Below are positions 1-9,196 of a stretch of 64,000 nt of DNA, one piece after another. The notes beneath the pieces are model-generated. The model was not told the origin of the DNA and did not search any database. It worked only from the letters and a program-made list of their open reading frames with translations. This DNA is from Aureimonas ureilytica DSM 18598 = NBRC 106430 (GTDB lineage: Bacteria; Pseudomonadota; Alphaproteobacteria; Rhizobiales; Rhizobiaceae), in assembly GCF_000382705.1 (NCBI RefSeq), contig NZ_ARQE01000003.1, positions 496,001-560,000 on the forward strand. The letters are read 5' to 3'. A program made the translations under genes and the position numbers. Position 1 is the stretch's first letter. Each line of letters begins with the position of its first letter.

Positions 1-2
1 TC

Positions 3-467
3 GGCGTGCCGCTTTATCGCAACCGGCAGGTGGTGCGCGAAACGCTTCTGCCGGTTCTGGCCGCGCTGTTCGTCGGCTCGGCGGCGGGCATCGCCTCCAC
101 GGTTTCGGTCGCGCTTCTCCTGCATCTGCCCCATTCGCTCGTGCTGGCGCTGGCGCCCAAATCCGTCACGGCCGGCATCGCCATGGGCATTTCGCAAGGG
201 CTGGGCGCCGATCCGACGCTCACCGCCGTCTTCGTGATCGCGACGGGCGTGATCGGGGCGATCCTCGTCACGCCGCTCATGAACGCGCTTCGCATCCGCG
301 ATTTCGCGGCACGCGGCTTTGCCGCCGGCCTCGCCTCGCACGGGATCGGCACGGCGCGCGCCTTTCAGGTGGACAACGTGGCCGGCGCCTTCGCGGGCCT
401 CGCCATGGCGCTGAACGGGCTCGTCACCGCCGTGCTCGCGCCGGTGGTGATCGCCTGGTTCGTGTGA
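3..467 (+). CDS. lrgB: LrgB/CidB-family membrane protein, 5' end outside window
   Basis: This is the C-terminal two thirds of an LrgB-type protein; about 80 N-terminal residues lie before the window, so the GTG at 6 is an internal valine rather than a start. The visible part is almost wholly hydrophobic, with four or five membrane segments. It carries the family-typical stretch SVTAGIAMGISQGLG and later SHGIGTARAFQ. LrgB acts with LrgA as a holin/antiholin-like inner-membrane pair and in some bacteria as a glycolate/pyruvate-type transporter; which applies here cannot be told. LrgA would be expected just upstream. Confidence 0.85.
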   Translation, partial: GVPLYRNRQVVRETLLPVLAALFVGSAAGIASTVSVALLLHLPHSLVLALAPKSVTAGIAMGISQGLGADPTLTAVFVIATGVIGAILVTPLMNALRIRDFAARGFAAGLASHGIGTARAFQVDNVAGAFAGLAMALNGLVTAVLAPVVIAWFV

Positions 468-683
468 CCGCCTGATCCGTAGGATCGGGCTGGTTCATGC
501 GATCGGGGAGCGGATCGCGCGCTGGTTCGTTTCCCTGAGCGAACGGGGCCGCGCGACAAGCGGCTCGCTCGGCCGGGGCCAGTCGAAATAGTCCCGCCCC
601 CGGCTCGGCCCGCCCGCTTTCGCCGCAATTTGGAGCGGATCGGACGCAAGACCGCCTCGGCCCCTCGCGAAGGAGATTCGCCC

Positions 684-1046
684 ATGACCGCGCGCTTCAC
701 CCAGCCTTTGTTCGCCGCCTGCGCGGCGCTCGCCCTTCTGGTCGGATCGGCGGTGGCCCAGACGCCGCCCGCCCAGACCATGCCCCAGACGGCGCCTCAG
801 ACCGCCCCCGCGCCGGACGCCGCCCCGCCGGTGGACGACAATTGCGCCGTCAATCCCGGCGACGAGCGGGCGAGCGGAAGCGACACGCAGATGCTGACCG
901 ATCAGCTCGAAGACTGCGAAAGCATTCTCGTGCCCCAGACCGACGGCGACCCCGAGATGGACGCGCCGGTGCCCGACGCCGACCCCGGCACGACGCCGGT
1001 GATCCCGCCCGGCACCGTGCCCGCCCAGCCGGCCCAGCCGAACTGA
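684..1046 (+). CDS. Small secreted Pro/Gln/Asp-rich protein, unknown
   Basis: A 120-residue protein with a clear signal peptide (about residues 1-26, hydrophobic core then AVAQ). The mature part is low in complexity: a PQTAP-type proline/glutamine run, a middle section with two cysteines (DDNC and EDCE), and an acidic, proline-rich tail. The ATG at 684 is chosen over an in-frame start at 630 because AGGAG at 671-675 lies eight bases upstream and the signal peptide begins there. No family was recognised. The two cysteines could form one disulfide in the periplasm. Confidence 0.6.
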   Translation: MTARFTQPLFAACAALALLVGSAVAQTPPAQTMPQTAPQTAPAPDAAPPVDDNCAVNPGDERASGSDTQMLTDQLEDCESILVPQTDGDPEMDAPVPDADPGTTPVIPPGTVPAQPAQPN

Positions 1047-1070
1047 CGGGGGCTGACGGGGGCTGACGGG
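1043..1070 (+). repeat. Three tandem copies of a 10-base unit
   Basis: The 10-base unit ending CTGACGGG is repeated three times in a row, beginning at the stop codon of the small secreted protein. The first copy differs by two bases (AA for GG). Because each copy contains TGA, the repeat supplies a stop in the reading frame of the preceding gene. Confidence 0.75.
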
Positions 1071-1296
1071 TTCCCCAGCCGGAAGAGGGTCGGGGAGCCC
1101 GGTTCGATCGGCCGAAGCGTCGGGACTGCCGGCGGCAGGGCTCGGCATTCAGGAGAAAGCGCGCGGCGCGATTGAGCGCGGTTTGCCCCGTCCTCGAAGG
1201 CGGCGCGCCGCCTGCCCGAGCTTCGCAGCACGGCCGAGTCAAAAGGACGCGGGGGCCACTGTGGAACGCGAGAGCCATCCCACGCCTTCGCCCTTC

Positions 1297-2127
1297 ATGC
1301 GCCCGCGCCCTCCAGACCCGTCCGCCCCTCTCCCCGTTGCCCCGCCGACACGACGGCGGCGCACGACCCCGCGGACGCCCGCGTCTGAGGAGGCGGCGGA
1401 GGCCCCGTCCGCGAAGGCTCCCAAAGCCGAGACCAAGCCAGCCGACGAGGCCCTGCGCGCGAAGGCGATGGAGGTCCACCGCCGCCTGTGCCGGACCTAC
1501 GAATGCCCGATCGGCTATTTCCACGATCTCGACCCGGTCAGCGAACTCATCTCCTCGCTTCTGTCGCACCGGACGCGCAACGCCGATTCCGGCCGCGCCT
1601 TCAAGGCGCTGCGCGCCCGCTTTCCCGACTGGAGCGCGATGATCGAGGCCGAGACCGGCGAGGTCGAGGCGCTCATTCACGGTGTCCGCTGGCCCGAACT
1701 CAAGGCCCCGCGCCTGCAGGAGGTCTTGCGCGCCTTGCGTGACCGCCAGGACGGCGCGCTGACGTTGGATTTCCTCGCCGCCATGGAAGTCGAGGCGGCG
1801 CGGCGCTGGCTGGAGGCACTGCCCGGCGTCGGGCCGAAGACCAGCGCGGCGGTTCTGTCCTTTTCCGTCCTGCGCATGCCGGCCCTGCCGGTAAACAGCC
1901 ATCACCACCGCGTCGCCCAGCGTCTCGCCCTGATCGGCCCGAAAGTGGATGTCGGCCCCTCGCACCCGATCCTGCGCGCGCAGTTGCCCGAGGATTGGAG
2001 CGCGCAGGCGCTCTATGACAATCACGAAATCCTCATGCTGCACGGGCAGAAGATCTGCCATTTCCGCCGCCCGGCCTGCGACCGCTGCCCCCTCACCGAC
2101 CTCTGCCCGAGCGCCTTCACGCTCTGA
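1297..2127 (+). CDS. Endonuclease III-like HhH-GPD / [4Fe-4S] protein
   Basis: A base-excision-repair glycosylase-fold protein, 276 residues from the ATG at 1297. The start is uncertain; GTG 1261 and TTG 1183 are also in frame, and the first 55 or so residues are Pro/Arg/Ala-rich linker in any case. The helix-hairpin-helix is LPGVGPKTSA, whose K181 corresponds to the lyase lysine of endonuclease III. The C-terminal iron-sulfur loop is C254-x6-C-x2-C-x5-C270, the classic Nth spacing. The catalytic aspartate position, normally in V-D-[TS]-H, reads VNSHHHRV, so it is Asn200. Either this is a divergent subfamily or the enzyme has altered glycosylase activity. Confidence 0.85.
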   Translation: MRPRPPDPSAPLPVAPPTRRRRTTPRTPASEEAAEAPSAKAPKAETKPADEALRAKAMEVHRRLCRTYECPIGYFHDLDPVSELISSLLSHRTRNADSGRAFKALRARFPDWSAMIEAETGEVEALIHGVRWPELKAPRLQEVLRALRDRQDGALTLDFLAAMEVEAARRWLEALPGVGPKTSAAVLSFSVLRMPALPVNSHHHRVAQRLALIGPKVDVGPSHPILRAQLPEDWSAQALYDNHEILMLHGQKICHFRRPACDRCPLTDLCPSAFTL

Positions 2128-2289
2128 CGCATCTGCCGTTTGAGGCGAAAAGCGGCGCGCCCCGGCTCGTCCCTCTCGAACCCTGTGGTCGGCCGAGACG
2201 CAAGGACATCGCGGGCGGGTTCGTCCTGCGGGGGAATGGCCAGCGGAGGGGCAAGGCCGTCCTTCGACCTGTCGCCGGACGACGGCGGG

Positions 2290-2988
2290 TCAGTCCGCCG
2301 CGTTGGGGTGCCGTGTGACGACGCGCACGTCGAGGCCCTTTCGGGCGAGATAGAATTCGACGCCGGTGCGCGTCAGGAGCGAGGCGAGGCCGATCAGGAT
2401 GGCGACGAGGCGCACGCGGTTCTCGTCGCTGTCCACCTCCGCGCTGCGCTCGCTGAGGAGCTGCTTCTCGCCATCGGTGATGGCGCCGATCACGACGCGG
2501 ATCTGATCCATCGTCGCGCGTTCCATCATGGCGATCTCGCGCCGCCTCGCCGCTTCCGCGCCGGCCTCGTCGTAGAGCGCGATCGAATCCTTCAGCTCGC
2601 CGAGCTTGCCGTCGATCAGCGTCGAGAGGGTGCCGACCCGCGCCACCTGCGCCGCATTGTCGGAAATCTGCGTGGCGAGCCGAGCGCGCAGGGAATCGAG
2701 CCGTTCCAGCGCGCCGTTATAGGGGGCGAGATAGCGCCGGTCGCCGCTGATGAGATAGCCGCGCTGGCCGGTTTCGGCGTCGTCGAGGCCGATCAGGACG
2801 TCCTTGGTCGTGTCGATCACCTCGTAGGTGTGGACCACGAGATCGCGCTGCTCGTTGAGAAGGCTGTGCGTCCAGACCGTGGCGAGGATGCCCACGAGCA
2901 GCACCGCTCCGGTCGGCACGACGCGCAGCAGCGTCGGCGTCGTCAGATAGGTGCGGCGCAGGTGGCGCCAGGAAAGGAGCGCGCGCAT
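2290..2988 (-). CDS. CHASE3-domain membrane sensor without output domain
   Basis: A 232-residue inner-membrane protein. One membrane segment lies near residues 23-41 and a second near 190-208; the periplasmic stretch between them is a CHASE3 domain, recognised by its hallmark DAETGQRGYLISG and a mostly helical remainder. CHASE3 normally precedes a histidine kinase, adenylate cyclase or diguanylate cyclase, but this chain ends about 23 residues after the second membrane helix. It may signal through a partner or be the remnant of a kinase. It lies eight bases downstream of the alcohol dehydrogenase gene and may be cotranscribed with it. Confidence 0.8.
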   Translation of the reverse strand: MRALLSWRHLRRTYLTTPTLLRVVPTGAVLLVGILATVWTHSLLNEQRDLVVHTYEVIDTTKDVLIGLDDAETGQRGYLISGDRRYLAPYNGALERLDSLRARLATQISDNAAQVARVGTLSTLIDGKLGELKDSIALYDEAGAEAARRREIAMMERATMDQIRVVIGAITDGEKQLLSERSAEVDSDENRVRLVAILIGLASLLTRTGVEFYLARKGLDVRVVTRHPNAAD

Positions 2989-2996
2989 GGGCCTCC

Positions 2997-4040
2997 TCAG
3001 GCGCGCGGGTCGATGATGGCGATGCCGTCGGGCGCCCGACCGTCCATGGCCATGAGCGCGGGCACCGCGTCTTCCAGCGTCAGCCGCTCGCCGATCAGCC
3101 TTTGCGGCTGGAGCGTGCCGGCGAGGATCATCGCGAGCATGGCGTCGTAGCGCCAGGACTGCATCCCGTGGCTACCGTAGATTTCCAATTCGTGCGCGAT
3201 CACCTGCGCCATCGGAATGGCGGGGGTCGTGTGCTCGCCGAGCATCAGCCCGACCTGCACGTGGCGGCCGCGCCGGCGCAGATTCCGGATCGAGTTGAAG
3301 CAGGTTTGCGAATGGCCGAGCGCGTCGAGCGAGACATGCGCGCCGCCGCCGGTAATCTCGCGGACGGCCTCCACCACGTCGGGCACCTCTTGCGCGTTCA
3401 CCGTCGCCTCCGCCCCCATGGCGCGGGCGAGCGCGAGCTTGGACTCGGCGACGTCCACCGCCACGACCCGCGCGCCGAGCGCGGCCGCGATCATGACGGC
3501 CGACAGGCCGACGCCGCCGCTGCCGTGAACCGCGACCCATTCGCCGCCGCGCACCCTTGCCTGATCCACCACGGCGCGGAAGGACGTGGCGAAGCGGCAG
3601 CCGAGGCTCGCGGCGGTCGCGAAATCCAGGCTTTCGGGCAGGCGCACCAGATTCTCGTCGGCGCGCTCGATGGCGACGCATTCCGCGAACGAGCCCCAAT
3701 GGGTGAAGCCCGGCTGGAACTGCGCCTCGCAGACCTGCTGCTGCCCGGCGCGGCATTCGCCGCAATGGCCGCAGGCGGCGATGAAGGGCACGGTGACGCG
3801 CTCGCCGACGCGAAAACGCTTCACGTCGCGCCCGACGGCGGCGATCGTCCCCGCGAATTCATGGCCGGGCACATGCGGCAGGGTGATGTCGCTGTCATGG
3901 CCCTTCCAGCCGTGCCAGTCGCTGCGGCACAGGCCCGTCGCCACGACCTCGATCACCACGCCGTCGGGCGCGGGCGCGGGGTCGGGCACCTGACGCACGG
4001 TCGGCTCGGTTCCGAAGCGCTCGAAGATCATGGCTTTCAT
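2997..4040 (-). CDS. Zinc-dependent alcohol dehydrogenase (MDR family)
   Basis: A cytosolic NAD(P)-dependent medium-chain dehydrogenase of 347 residues, the normal length for the family. Catalytic zinc ligands are C38 and H60 (in GHEFAG). The structural zinc site is C90, C93, C96 and C104. The Rossmann dinucleotide motif is [10 protein letters not shown], in mid chain. The start at 4040 is chosen because [10 protein letters not shown] is a typical family N-terminus and AAAGGA lies seven bases before it; a longer frame to 4262 would overlap nrnC. The substrate is not evident; the sequence resembles the broad alcohol/polyol dehydrogenase groups. Confidence 0.85.
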   Translation of the reverse strand: MKAMIFERFGTEPTVRQVPDPAPAPDGVVIEVVATGLCRSDWHGWKGHDSDITLPHVPGHEFAGTIAAVGRDVKRFRVGERVTVPFIAACGHCGECRAGQQQVCEAQFQPGFTHWGSFAECVAIERADENLVRLPESLDFATAASLGCRFATSFRAVVDQARVRGGEWVAVHGSGGVGLSAVMIAAALGARVVAVDVAESKLALARAMGAEATVNAQEVPDVVEAVREITGGGAHVSLDALGHSQTCFNSIRNLRRRGRHVQVGLMLGEHTTPAIPMAQVIAHELEIYGSHGMQSWRYDAMLAMILAGTLQPQRLIGERLTLEDAVPALMAMDGRAPDGIAIIDPRA

Positions 4041-4260
4041 CGATCGGTCCTTTCGCGGGAGTCCAGACCGGATTAGCCCGGCGCCGCGGCCGGCACAACG
4101 CGCGAGCCCCGCGCCTTGTGCCAGGCGGCACGGGAAAAACCATGCCAGGCCGCACGGGAAAATCCATTCCGATTCGCGTCCCGATGCTGTAGGCGACGGA
4201 CCGATGACATCCCGCCCCGGCCGCCCCGGGGCTTCTTCGCCTTCGGAGTGCTCCCGCGCC

Positions 4261-4884
4261 ATGACCCTTCGCGTTCACAAGGGCGACCTGCCCGATCTGT
4301 CCCGCTACACCGGCGCGGTCGCCATCGACACCGAAACGCTCGGCCTCGACACGCGTCGCGACCGGCTCTGCGTGGTGCAGCTTTCGCCCGGCGACGGCAC
4401 GGCCGACATCGTGCAGATCGCCAAGGGCCAGCGCGAGGCGCCCAATCTCTGCAAGCTCCTGGCCGACACGTCGAAGGTCAAGATCTTCCACTATGCCCGC
4501 TTCGACATCGCCGCGCTCTACCATGCGTTCGGCGTCATGACGCAGCCGGTCTTCTGCACCAAGATCGCCTCGCGCCTCGTGCGCACCTATACCGACCGGC
4601 ACGGGCTGAAGGATCTCGCCAAGGAGCTGATCGGCGTCGACCTGTCGAAGCAGCAGCAGTCCTCGGACTGGGCGGCCGAAACGCTGACCCCCGCGCAGCT
4701 CGACTACGCCGCCTCGGACGTCCTCTATCTCCACGACCTGATGGGCGTCCTGATGCAGCGCCTGGAGCGCGAGGGCCGCACCGAGCTCGCCAAGGCCGCC
4801 TTCGACTTCCTGCCCACCCGCGCCAAGCTCGATCTCCTGGGCTGGGACGAGGAAGACATCTTCTCGCATTCGGTCGCCCGCTAG
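4261..4884 (+). CDS. nrnC: NrnC-type RNase D-like oligoribonuclease
   Basis: A 207-residue DEDDy 3'-5' exonuclease without the HRDC domains of full-length RNase D. That, plus close resemblance to the Bartonella/Brucella protein, identifies it as NrnC, the alphaproteobacterial enzyme that degrades di- and oligoribonucleotides. Catalytic residues are visible: D23 and E25 in DTETLGL, D82 in ARFD, Y149 and D153 in YAASD. NrnC works as an octamer. The start ATG 4261 gives the usual N-terminus; the longer upstream frame runs antisense over the alcohol dehydrogenase gene. Confidence 0.92.
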   Translation: MTLRVHKGDLPDLSRYTGAVAIDTETLGLDTRRDRLCVVQLSPGDGTADIVQIAKGQREAPNLCKLLADTSKVKIFHYARFDIAALYHAFGVMTQPVFCTKIASRLVRTYTDRHGLKDLAKELIGVDLSKQQQSSDWAAETLTPAQLDYAASDVLYLHDLMGVLMQRLEREGRTELAKAAFDFLPTRAKLDLLGWDEEDIFSHSVAR

Positions 4885-4955
4885 GAACGGGCCGCCCCAC
4901 GCCGAACCGATCGGCGTCTCACTCGTTCCTCTCTTTGGACAAAGGGAGAAAAACC

Positions 4956-5153
4956 ATGAGCGAGAACCCGATCGCCGCGCTCGGCAAGCGCATCGGCGGC
5001 ACCGCCAAGGAAGTCGTCGCCGAGATCACCGGCGACGCCCGGCTTCAGGAAGACGGCCGCCGCGACATCGCGGACGGGCGCAGCCCCGCCCTGGACACGC
5101 GGCCTGACCTCCGCGCCGCCCCGCGCCCGACGCAGGAAGGCCTCAAGCGATGA
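4956..5153 (+). CDS. Small CsbD-like protein
   Basis: A 65-residue hydrophilic protein preceded by AAGGGAG with good spacing to the ATG at 4956. The N-terminal half (IGGTAKEVVAEITGD) looks like the CsbD/YjbJ stress-protein repeat, usually written as GKxKExxGxxTGD; the second half is charged and unstructured. CsbD-type proteins are induced by general stress, but their function is unknown. The stop codon overlaps the start of the next small gene (ATGA), so the two are probably translated together. The family assignment is tentative. Confidence 0.65.
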   Translation: MSENPIAALGKRIGGTAKEVVAEITGDARLQEDGRRDIADGRSPALDTRPDLRAAPRPTQEGLKR

Positions 5154-5332
5154 GCGCGGGGGCCGAAGAGACCGTCCGTCAGGCGCTTCTGGACGAACTC
5201 GGCCGACAGGCCGCGATCAGCGAGGGCGCGCTCACGATCGAGCCCGGCGAGGAGCGCGTCGTGATCAAGGGGCCGGTCGATCTCGACGAACTGGTGATGG
5301 TGGTCATGGGCTCGCTCGCCGGCGGCCCCTGA
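5150..5332 (+). CDS. Hypothetical 60-residue protein coupled to CsbD-like gene
   Basis: A short acidic protein overlapping the CsbD-like gene by four bases (ATGA). It has predicted helix-strand-strand-helix character, with a central IEPGEERVVIKGPVDL, but no recognised motif, membrane segment or signal peptide. The translational coupling is the main reason for believing it is real. Confidence 0.55.
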   Translation: MSAGAEETVRQALLDELGRQAAISEGALTIEPGEERVVIKGPVDLDELVMVVMGSLAGGP

Positions 5333-5428
5333 CGCCAACGCGCCTTACCCGATCCTTTGCAGGTCGCGCCCGGCCCTCATCCCTTGGGGCCCGGCTTCGC
5401 AAATCCCTTGAAGGAGGCAGAACCGGCC

Positions 5429-5590
5429 ATGTCGAACATTCCCGATAGTCCCGAGCGCAACGCGCCCGACCCGATCCTGCCCGAGCCGATCGGCGAGGAC
5501 GGGTTCGTTCAGCCCCGCGAGCCGGACGAGCAGAACGAGACGGACCAGCCCGCCCCCGCCTCGACGCCGGAACGGCCCGACCGTCCTTGA
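5429..5590 (+). CDS. Small proline- and acid-rich protein, unknown
   Basis: A 53-residue, disordered-looking protein rich in Pro, Asp and Glu. It is kept because a near-perfect ribosome binding site, AAGGAGG at 5411-5417, lies 11 bases before the ATG at 5429. No family was recognised. Confidence 0.5.
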   Translation: MSNIPDSPERNAPDPILPEPIGEDGFVQPREPDEQNETDQPAPASTPERPDRP

Positions 5591-5597
5591 CCGGAGG

Positions 5598-6557
5598 TCA
5601 GAGCGACAGGCCAAGAAGCGCGGCAATGAGCGCCGCGCCGAGAAGCCCGTTCATGGCGAGGCGGAAGAGATCGAGCGCCGCCGCGATGTCGGCGGGCCCC
5701 GCCTCGCGCCGGCCTTCCGCGCCAAGGCATGGGGCGTCCACGACCTCCGTGCCGTAGCGGCGCGGACCGCCGAGCGAAAGCGCGAGCGCCCCCGCCATGG
5801 CCGCTTCCGGCCAGCCGGCATTGGGCGAGCGATGGGTCGCGGCGTCGCGCCAGGCCGTCGCCATCGCCCGCCGGCCGGATCGCAAGCGCCAGGCGGCGGC
5901 GAGCGCGAAGAGGGCGGCGGTGAGGCGAGCGGGCACGAGGTTCAGGAGATCGTCCAGCCGCGCCGCGCCCCAGCCGAAGGCGAAATGGCGCTCGGAGCGA
6001 TGGCCGATCATGGAATCGGCCGTGTTTACCATCTTGTAGACGAAGAGCCCCGGCAGGCCGAACAGGGCGAGCGCCAGCCAGGGCGCGACGACGCCGTCCG
6101 AGGCGTTTTCGGCCAGACTCTCGATCGCCGCGCGGCTGACGCCGGCTTCATCGAGTTCGTTCGGATCGCGCCCGACGATCATGGACACGGCCCGCCGCCC
6201 GCTCTCCAGCCCCTCCTTGTCCAAGGCAGCGCGCACCGCCTCGACATGATCCCGCAAGCTCTTCTGCGCCAGAAACACCGAGGCGATCACGGCTTGCGCC
6301 AGCACCCCGGCCCAGCCGAGCGGAGCCAGCGCGCGCTGGATCAGGAGCCCGGCCCCGAGCGCGAGACCCGCCAGCAGGAGAATGGACAGGACACCGAGCG
6401 CGCGCCGCCCGGCGAACGAAAACGAAGATCGGTTGAGCCCCCGATCCGCCGCGCCGATCAGCGCGCCGAACCAGACGACGGGATGCGGCCAACGCCGCCA
6501 GAGCCAGTCCGGGTCGCCGACGATCCGGTCGATCAGGGTCGCAAGAAGAAGCACCAT
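5598..6557 (-). CDS. cobD: Adenosylcobinamide-phosphate synthase CobD/CbiB
   Basis: This inner-membrane enzyme attaches (R)-1-amino-2-propanol or its phosphate to adenosylcobyric acid to give adenosylcobinamide (phosphate). It has about 319 residues with several membrane segments. Family signatures seen are GDPDWLWRRWPHP near the N-terminus, ENASDGVVAPW, and YKMVNTADSMIGHR in mid protein. The ATG at 6557 follows the cobC stop by four bases; GTG 6569 and the 6590 start are alternatives. It is last in the minus-strand run cobB-cobC-cobD. Confidence 0.93.
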   Translation of the reverse strand: MVLLLATLIDRIVGDPDWLWRRWPHPVVWFGALIGAADRGLNRSSFSFAGRRALGVLSILLLAGLALGAGLLIQRALAPLGWAGVLAQAVIASVFLAQKSLRDHVEAVRAALDKEGLESGRRAVSMIVGRDPNELDEAGVSRAAIESLAENASDGVVAPWLALALFGLPGLFVYKMVNTADSMIGHRSERHFAFGWGAARLDDLLNLVPARLTAALFALAAAWRLRSGRRAMATAWRDAATHRSPNAGWPEAAMAGALALSLGGPRRYGTEVVDAPCLGAEGRREAGPADIAAALDLFRLAMNGLLGAALIAALLGLSL

Positions 6558-6561
6558 CGGA

Positions 6562-7578
6562 TCAGCCACTCGCCTCGGCCAAAGCCGCACGCAGAGCCGC
6601 CGTCAGCCGCGCGGCCTCGTGCGCGTTTCGCACCGTGCCGAGGCGCAGCCAGTCCGGCCGATAGGCGAAGGGCCGGGTGAGAATGTGCCGGCGCGCAAGC
6701 CCTTCGAACAGCCCGGAGGCATCGGGCACGGACAGAAGCGAAAAGAGCGCCGTGCCGCCGACCGGCTGAAGACCCGCTGCGGCGAGCGCCTGCCGCGTCA
6801 GGCCCGCGCGTTGCCTGATTCCCTCGCGCAGCGCGGCGACGCCCGCCTCGTCCTCCATCAGGGCGCTCGCGATGGCGAGCGCCGGGCCGGACACGGCCCA
6901 GGGGCCGAAGCGCGCCGCGATCCGCGCGGTCAGCGCCCGCTCGCCCAGCGCCGCGCCGAAGCGCAAGCCGGCTAACCCAAAGAACTTGCCGAAGGAGCGC
7001 AGGATGAGAAGCCCCGGCCGCCCGGCCTCGGCGACAAGGCTCGTTCCCGTCTCGGCATCGGCGAAAGCCTCGTCGAGGACGAGAAACCCGCCCTGCGCCG
7101 CCAGCCGATCCGCCAGCGCCAGAACCGCCGAGCGGTCGAAGCGCCGCCCGTCCGGGTTGTTGGGCGAGACGAGCGTGACGAGCCTGGCCTCGGCTGGAAC
7201 GTTGCTTAGGTCCGCAAAGCGCGCCACCTGATGCCCGGCCTGCGCCAGCGCGCGGCCATGCTCCTCGTAGCTCGGAAACAGCACTGCCGCCGGGCCGGGC
7301 GGCAGGAGATGGGGCAGAAGCGCGATCAGCGCCTGCGTGCCGGGCGCGAGCGCGATCCCCGCCCCCTCGCCAGCGCCCGTGAAGCGCCGGAGCGCGCGGC
7401 GCGCCCGCTCTTCCAGGGCGTGCTCGGGCAGGCGCGCCCAGAGCGCGGGGTCGATCTCCGGCAAGGGCGGGGGCGCGGGATTGATGCCGGTGGAGAGGTC
7501 CAGCCAATCCGCTCGCGCGCCGCCATAGCGCGCGAGCGCCGCGTCCAGCGCGCCGCCGTGGTGCAACGCCTCCCTCAC
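6562..7578 (-). CDS. cobC: L-threonine-O-3-phosphate decarboxylase CobC
   Basis: A PLP-dependent fold-type I enzyme (338 residues) that makes (R)-1-amino-2-propanol phosphate for the nucleotide loop of B12. Seen are the N-terminal WLDLSTGINP, VSPNNPDGR and the Schiff-base lysine in RSFGKFFGLAG. The GTG start at 7578 overlaps the cobB stop by four bases (GTGA) and gives the family N-terminus REALHHGG; longer frames upstream run inside cobB. The 3' end is followed at once by cobD. Confidence 0.93.
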   Translation of the reverse strand: MREALHHGGALDAALARYGGARADWLDLSTGINPAPPPLPEIDPALWARLPEHALEERARRALRRFTGAGEGAGIALAPGTQALIALLPHLLPPGPAAVLFPSYEEHGRALAQAGHQVARFADLSNVPAEARLVTLVSPNNPDGRRFDRSAVLALADRLAAQGGFLVLDEAFADAETGTSLVAEAGRPGLLILRSFGKFFGLAGLRFGAALGERALTARIAARFGPWAVSGPALAIASALMEDEAGVAALREGIRQRAGLTRQALAAAGLQPVGGTALFSLLSVPDASGLFEGLARRHILTRPFAYRPDWLRLGTVRNAHEAARLTAALRAALAEASG

Positions 7579-8945
7579 GGCACGATCCCGTCGATCACAT
7601 GGGCGAACGAGCCCATGACGCGCCCGCGCCTCAAGCCCATCGCGCCGAGATCGGTGCCCACGGCATCGCGCGCCTCGAACAGGCGATCGGCCGCCCCTTC
7701 GGAGACGATCGTCGCGTAATGAAACTCGTGCCCCGTCAGCGCATGGGCCCAGGGCGCGCCGGGCAGCGGGCGGAGGCGGCGATAGCCGAGATGGCGCTTT
7801 CGCTGCGCGAAGGAGGTCTCGACCGGCAGAAGGCCGAGCATTGCGTGCCGGATACCATCCGCATCCACCAGCCCCTCGCCCAGCGCCATAAAGCCCCCGC
7901 ATTCGCCATAGATCAGCGCGCCGCGCATCGCCGCCGCCTGCATCCCCTCATGAAACCGGCTCGCCGCCGCCAGCCGCCCCGCATGAAGTTCGGGATAGCC
8001 GCCCGGCAGGAACACGGCGTCGGCTTCGTCAGCCGGCCCCTCGTCCGCCAGTGGCGAGAAGAAGGACAGCGCCGCCCCCGCCCGCCGCCAGCCGTCCAGA
8101 AGATGCGGGTAGCTGAAGGCGAAGGCGGTGTCGCGCGCCACCGCGATATGAGCGCCAAGCGGCGCCAGCGGCTTGGCGGGCGTCCGGTCTGGCGAGGCTT
8201 TGCCGAGCAAGCCCTCCAATGCGCCGGGCCGAAGCCCGCTCGCCATCCAGTCGGCGGCGCGGTCGAGAAAGCCCGCAAGGTCCGCCCGCTCGCCGGCTTG
8301 CACGAGGCCGAGATGGCGCTCGGGCAAGGTCAGCGCGGGGTCGGCGAGCAGGACCGCGAGGATGGGCAGGCCGAGCGGTTCGAGCGCGTCTCGCAGAAGC
8401 GTCTCGTGGCGGGAAGAGCCGACGCGGTTCAGCATCAAGCCGGCAAAGCGGAGAGTCGGGCGGTGGTCGCGAAAGCCGCGCACGAGGGCCGCGACGGAAT
8501 GGGATTGTTTGGCGCAATCCACCAGAAGCACGACCGGCAGGCCCAGCATCTCGGCCAAGTCGGCCGCCGAGCCGGACCCATCGGCCGCGCCGTCGTAAAG
8601 GCCCATCATGGCCTCCACCACGAGCGGACGCGTGTCGGCGAAGGCTAGGGCGTGCAGGAGACCTAAGCGCATAGCGAACGGGTCGAGATTGACGGATGGC
8701 TGGCCGGTGGCGGCCGCGTGGAAGGCCGGGTCGATGTAATCCGGCCCCGCCTTGGCCGAGCGCAGCGCGACGCCCTCGCGCGTGAGATGCCGCAGCAACG
8801 CCAGCGTCGCCAGCGTCTTGCCGCTGCCCGATTGCGGCGCGGCGAGAAGGAAGCCGGCGCTCTTGTTCTGGCCTCCATTTGGAAGCCCTTCGCGTTCGAT
8901 CTGGCCGCCCTCTCCCTCGTTCACTCGTCGCCTCGCCACCCGCAC
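7575..8945 (-). CDS. cobB: Cobyrinate / hydrogenobyrinate a,c-diamide synthase
   Basis: This enzyme amidates the a and c acetate side chains using glutamine and ATP. The N-terminal DTBS-like ATPase domain has the P-loop APQSGSGKT. The C-terminal type I glutamine amidotransferase domain has the nucleophile cysteine in YGECGGFMALG. Length is 456 residues from GTG 8945; a start nearer residue 8 or 25 is possible, since the conserved domain begins at about residue 29. Whether the substrate carries cobalt (CbiA type) or not (CobB type) cannot be read from the sequence. That question matters because the locus mixes both pathways. Confidence 0.92.
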   Translation of the reverse strand: MRVARRRVNEGEGGQIEREGLPNGGQNKSAGFLLAAPQSGSGKTLATLALLRHLTREGVALRSAKAGPDYIDPAFHAAATGQPSVNLDPFAMRLGLLHALAFADTRPLVVEAMMGLYDGAADGSGSAADLAEMLGLPVVLLVDCAKQSHSVAALVRGFRDHRPTLRFAGLMLNRVGSSRHETLLRDALEPLGLPILAVLLADPALTLPERHLGLVQAGERADLAGFLDRAADWMASGLRPGALEGLLGKASPDRTPAKPLAPLGAHIAVARDTAFAFSYPHLLDGWRRAGAALSFFSPLADEGPADEADAVFLPGGYPELHAGRLAAASRFHEGMQAAAMRGALIYGECGGFMALGEGLVDADGIRHAMLGLLPVETSFAQRKRHLGYRRLRPLPGAPWAHALTGHEFHYATIVSEGAADRLFEARDAVGTDLGAMGLRRGRVMGSFAHVIDGIVP

Positions 8946-9196
8946 CGTGTCGCGCCCGGTCTACCAACCTTCCCGCCGCCCCTTCAACCGCGCGGCCGCG
9001 CGCTGGCGATGGATTCGGCTTGCCAAACTCGAAGGATCGAAGGCGCCGGTCCCTTTCGCCGGCTAACGAGAAGAAAGGCCGGGTTGCAGGGCAAGGCCGA
9101 ACCATCGCGGCGTCGGCCGGAACGGCGCGGCGGGATGAGGCGACCCGCGCTGGCCCTCGCCTTGCGCGGCAACGTGGCGGGCCTATAAGCCCTCCC

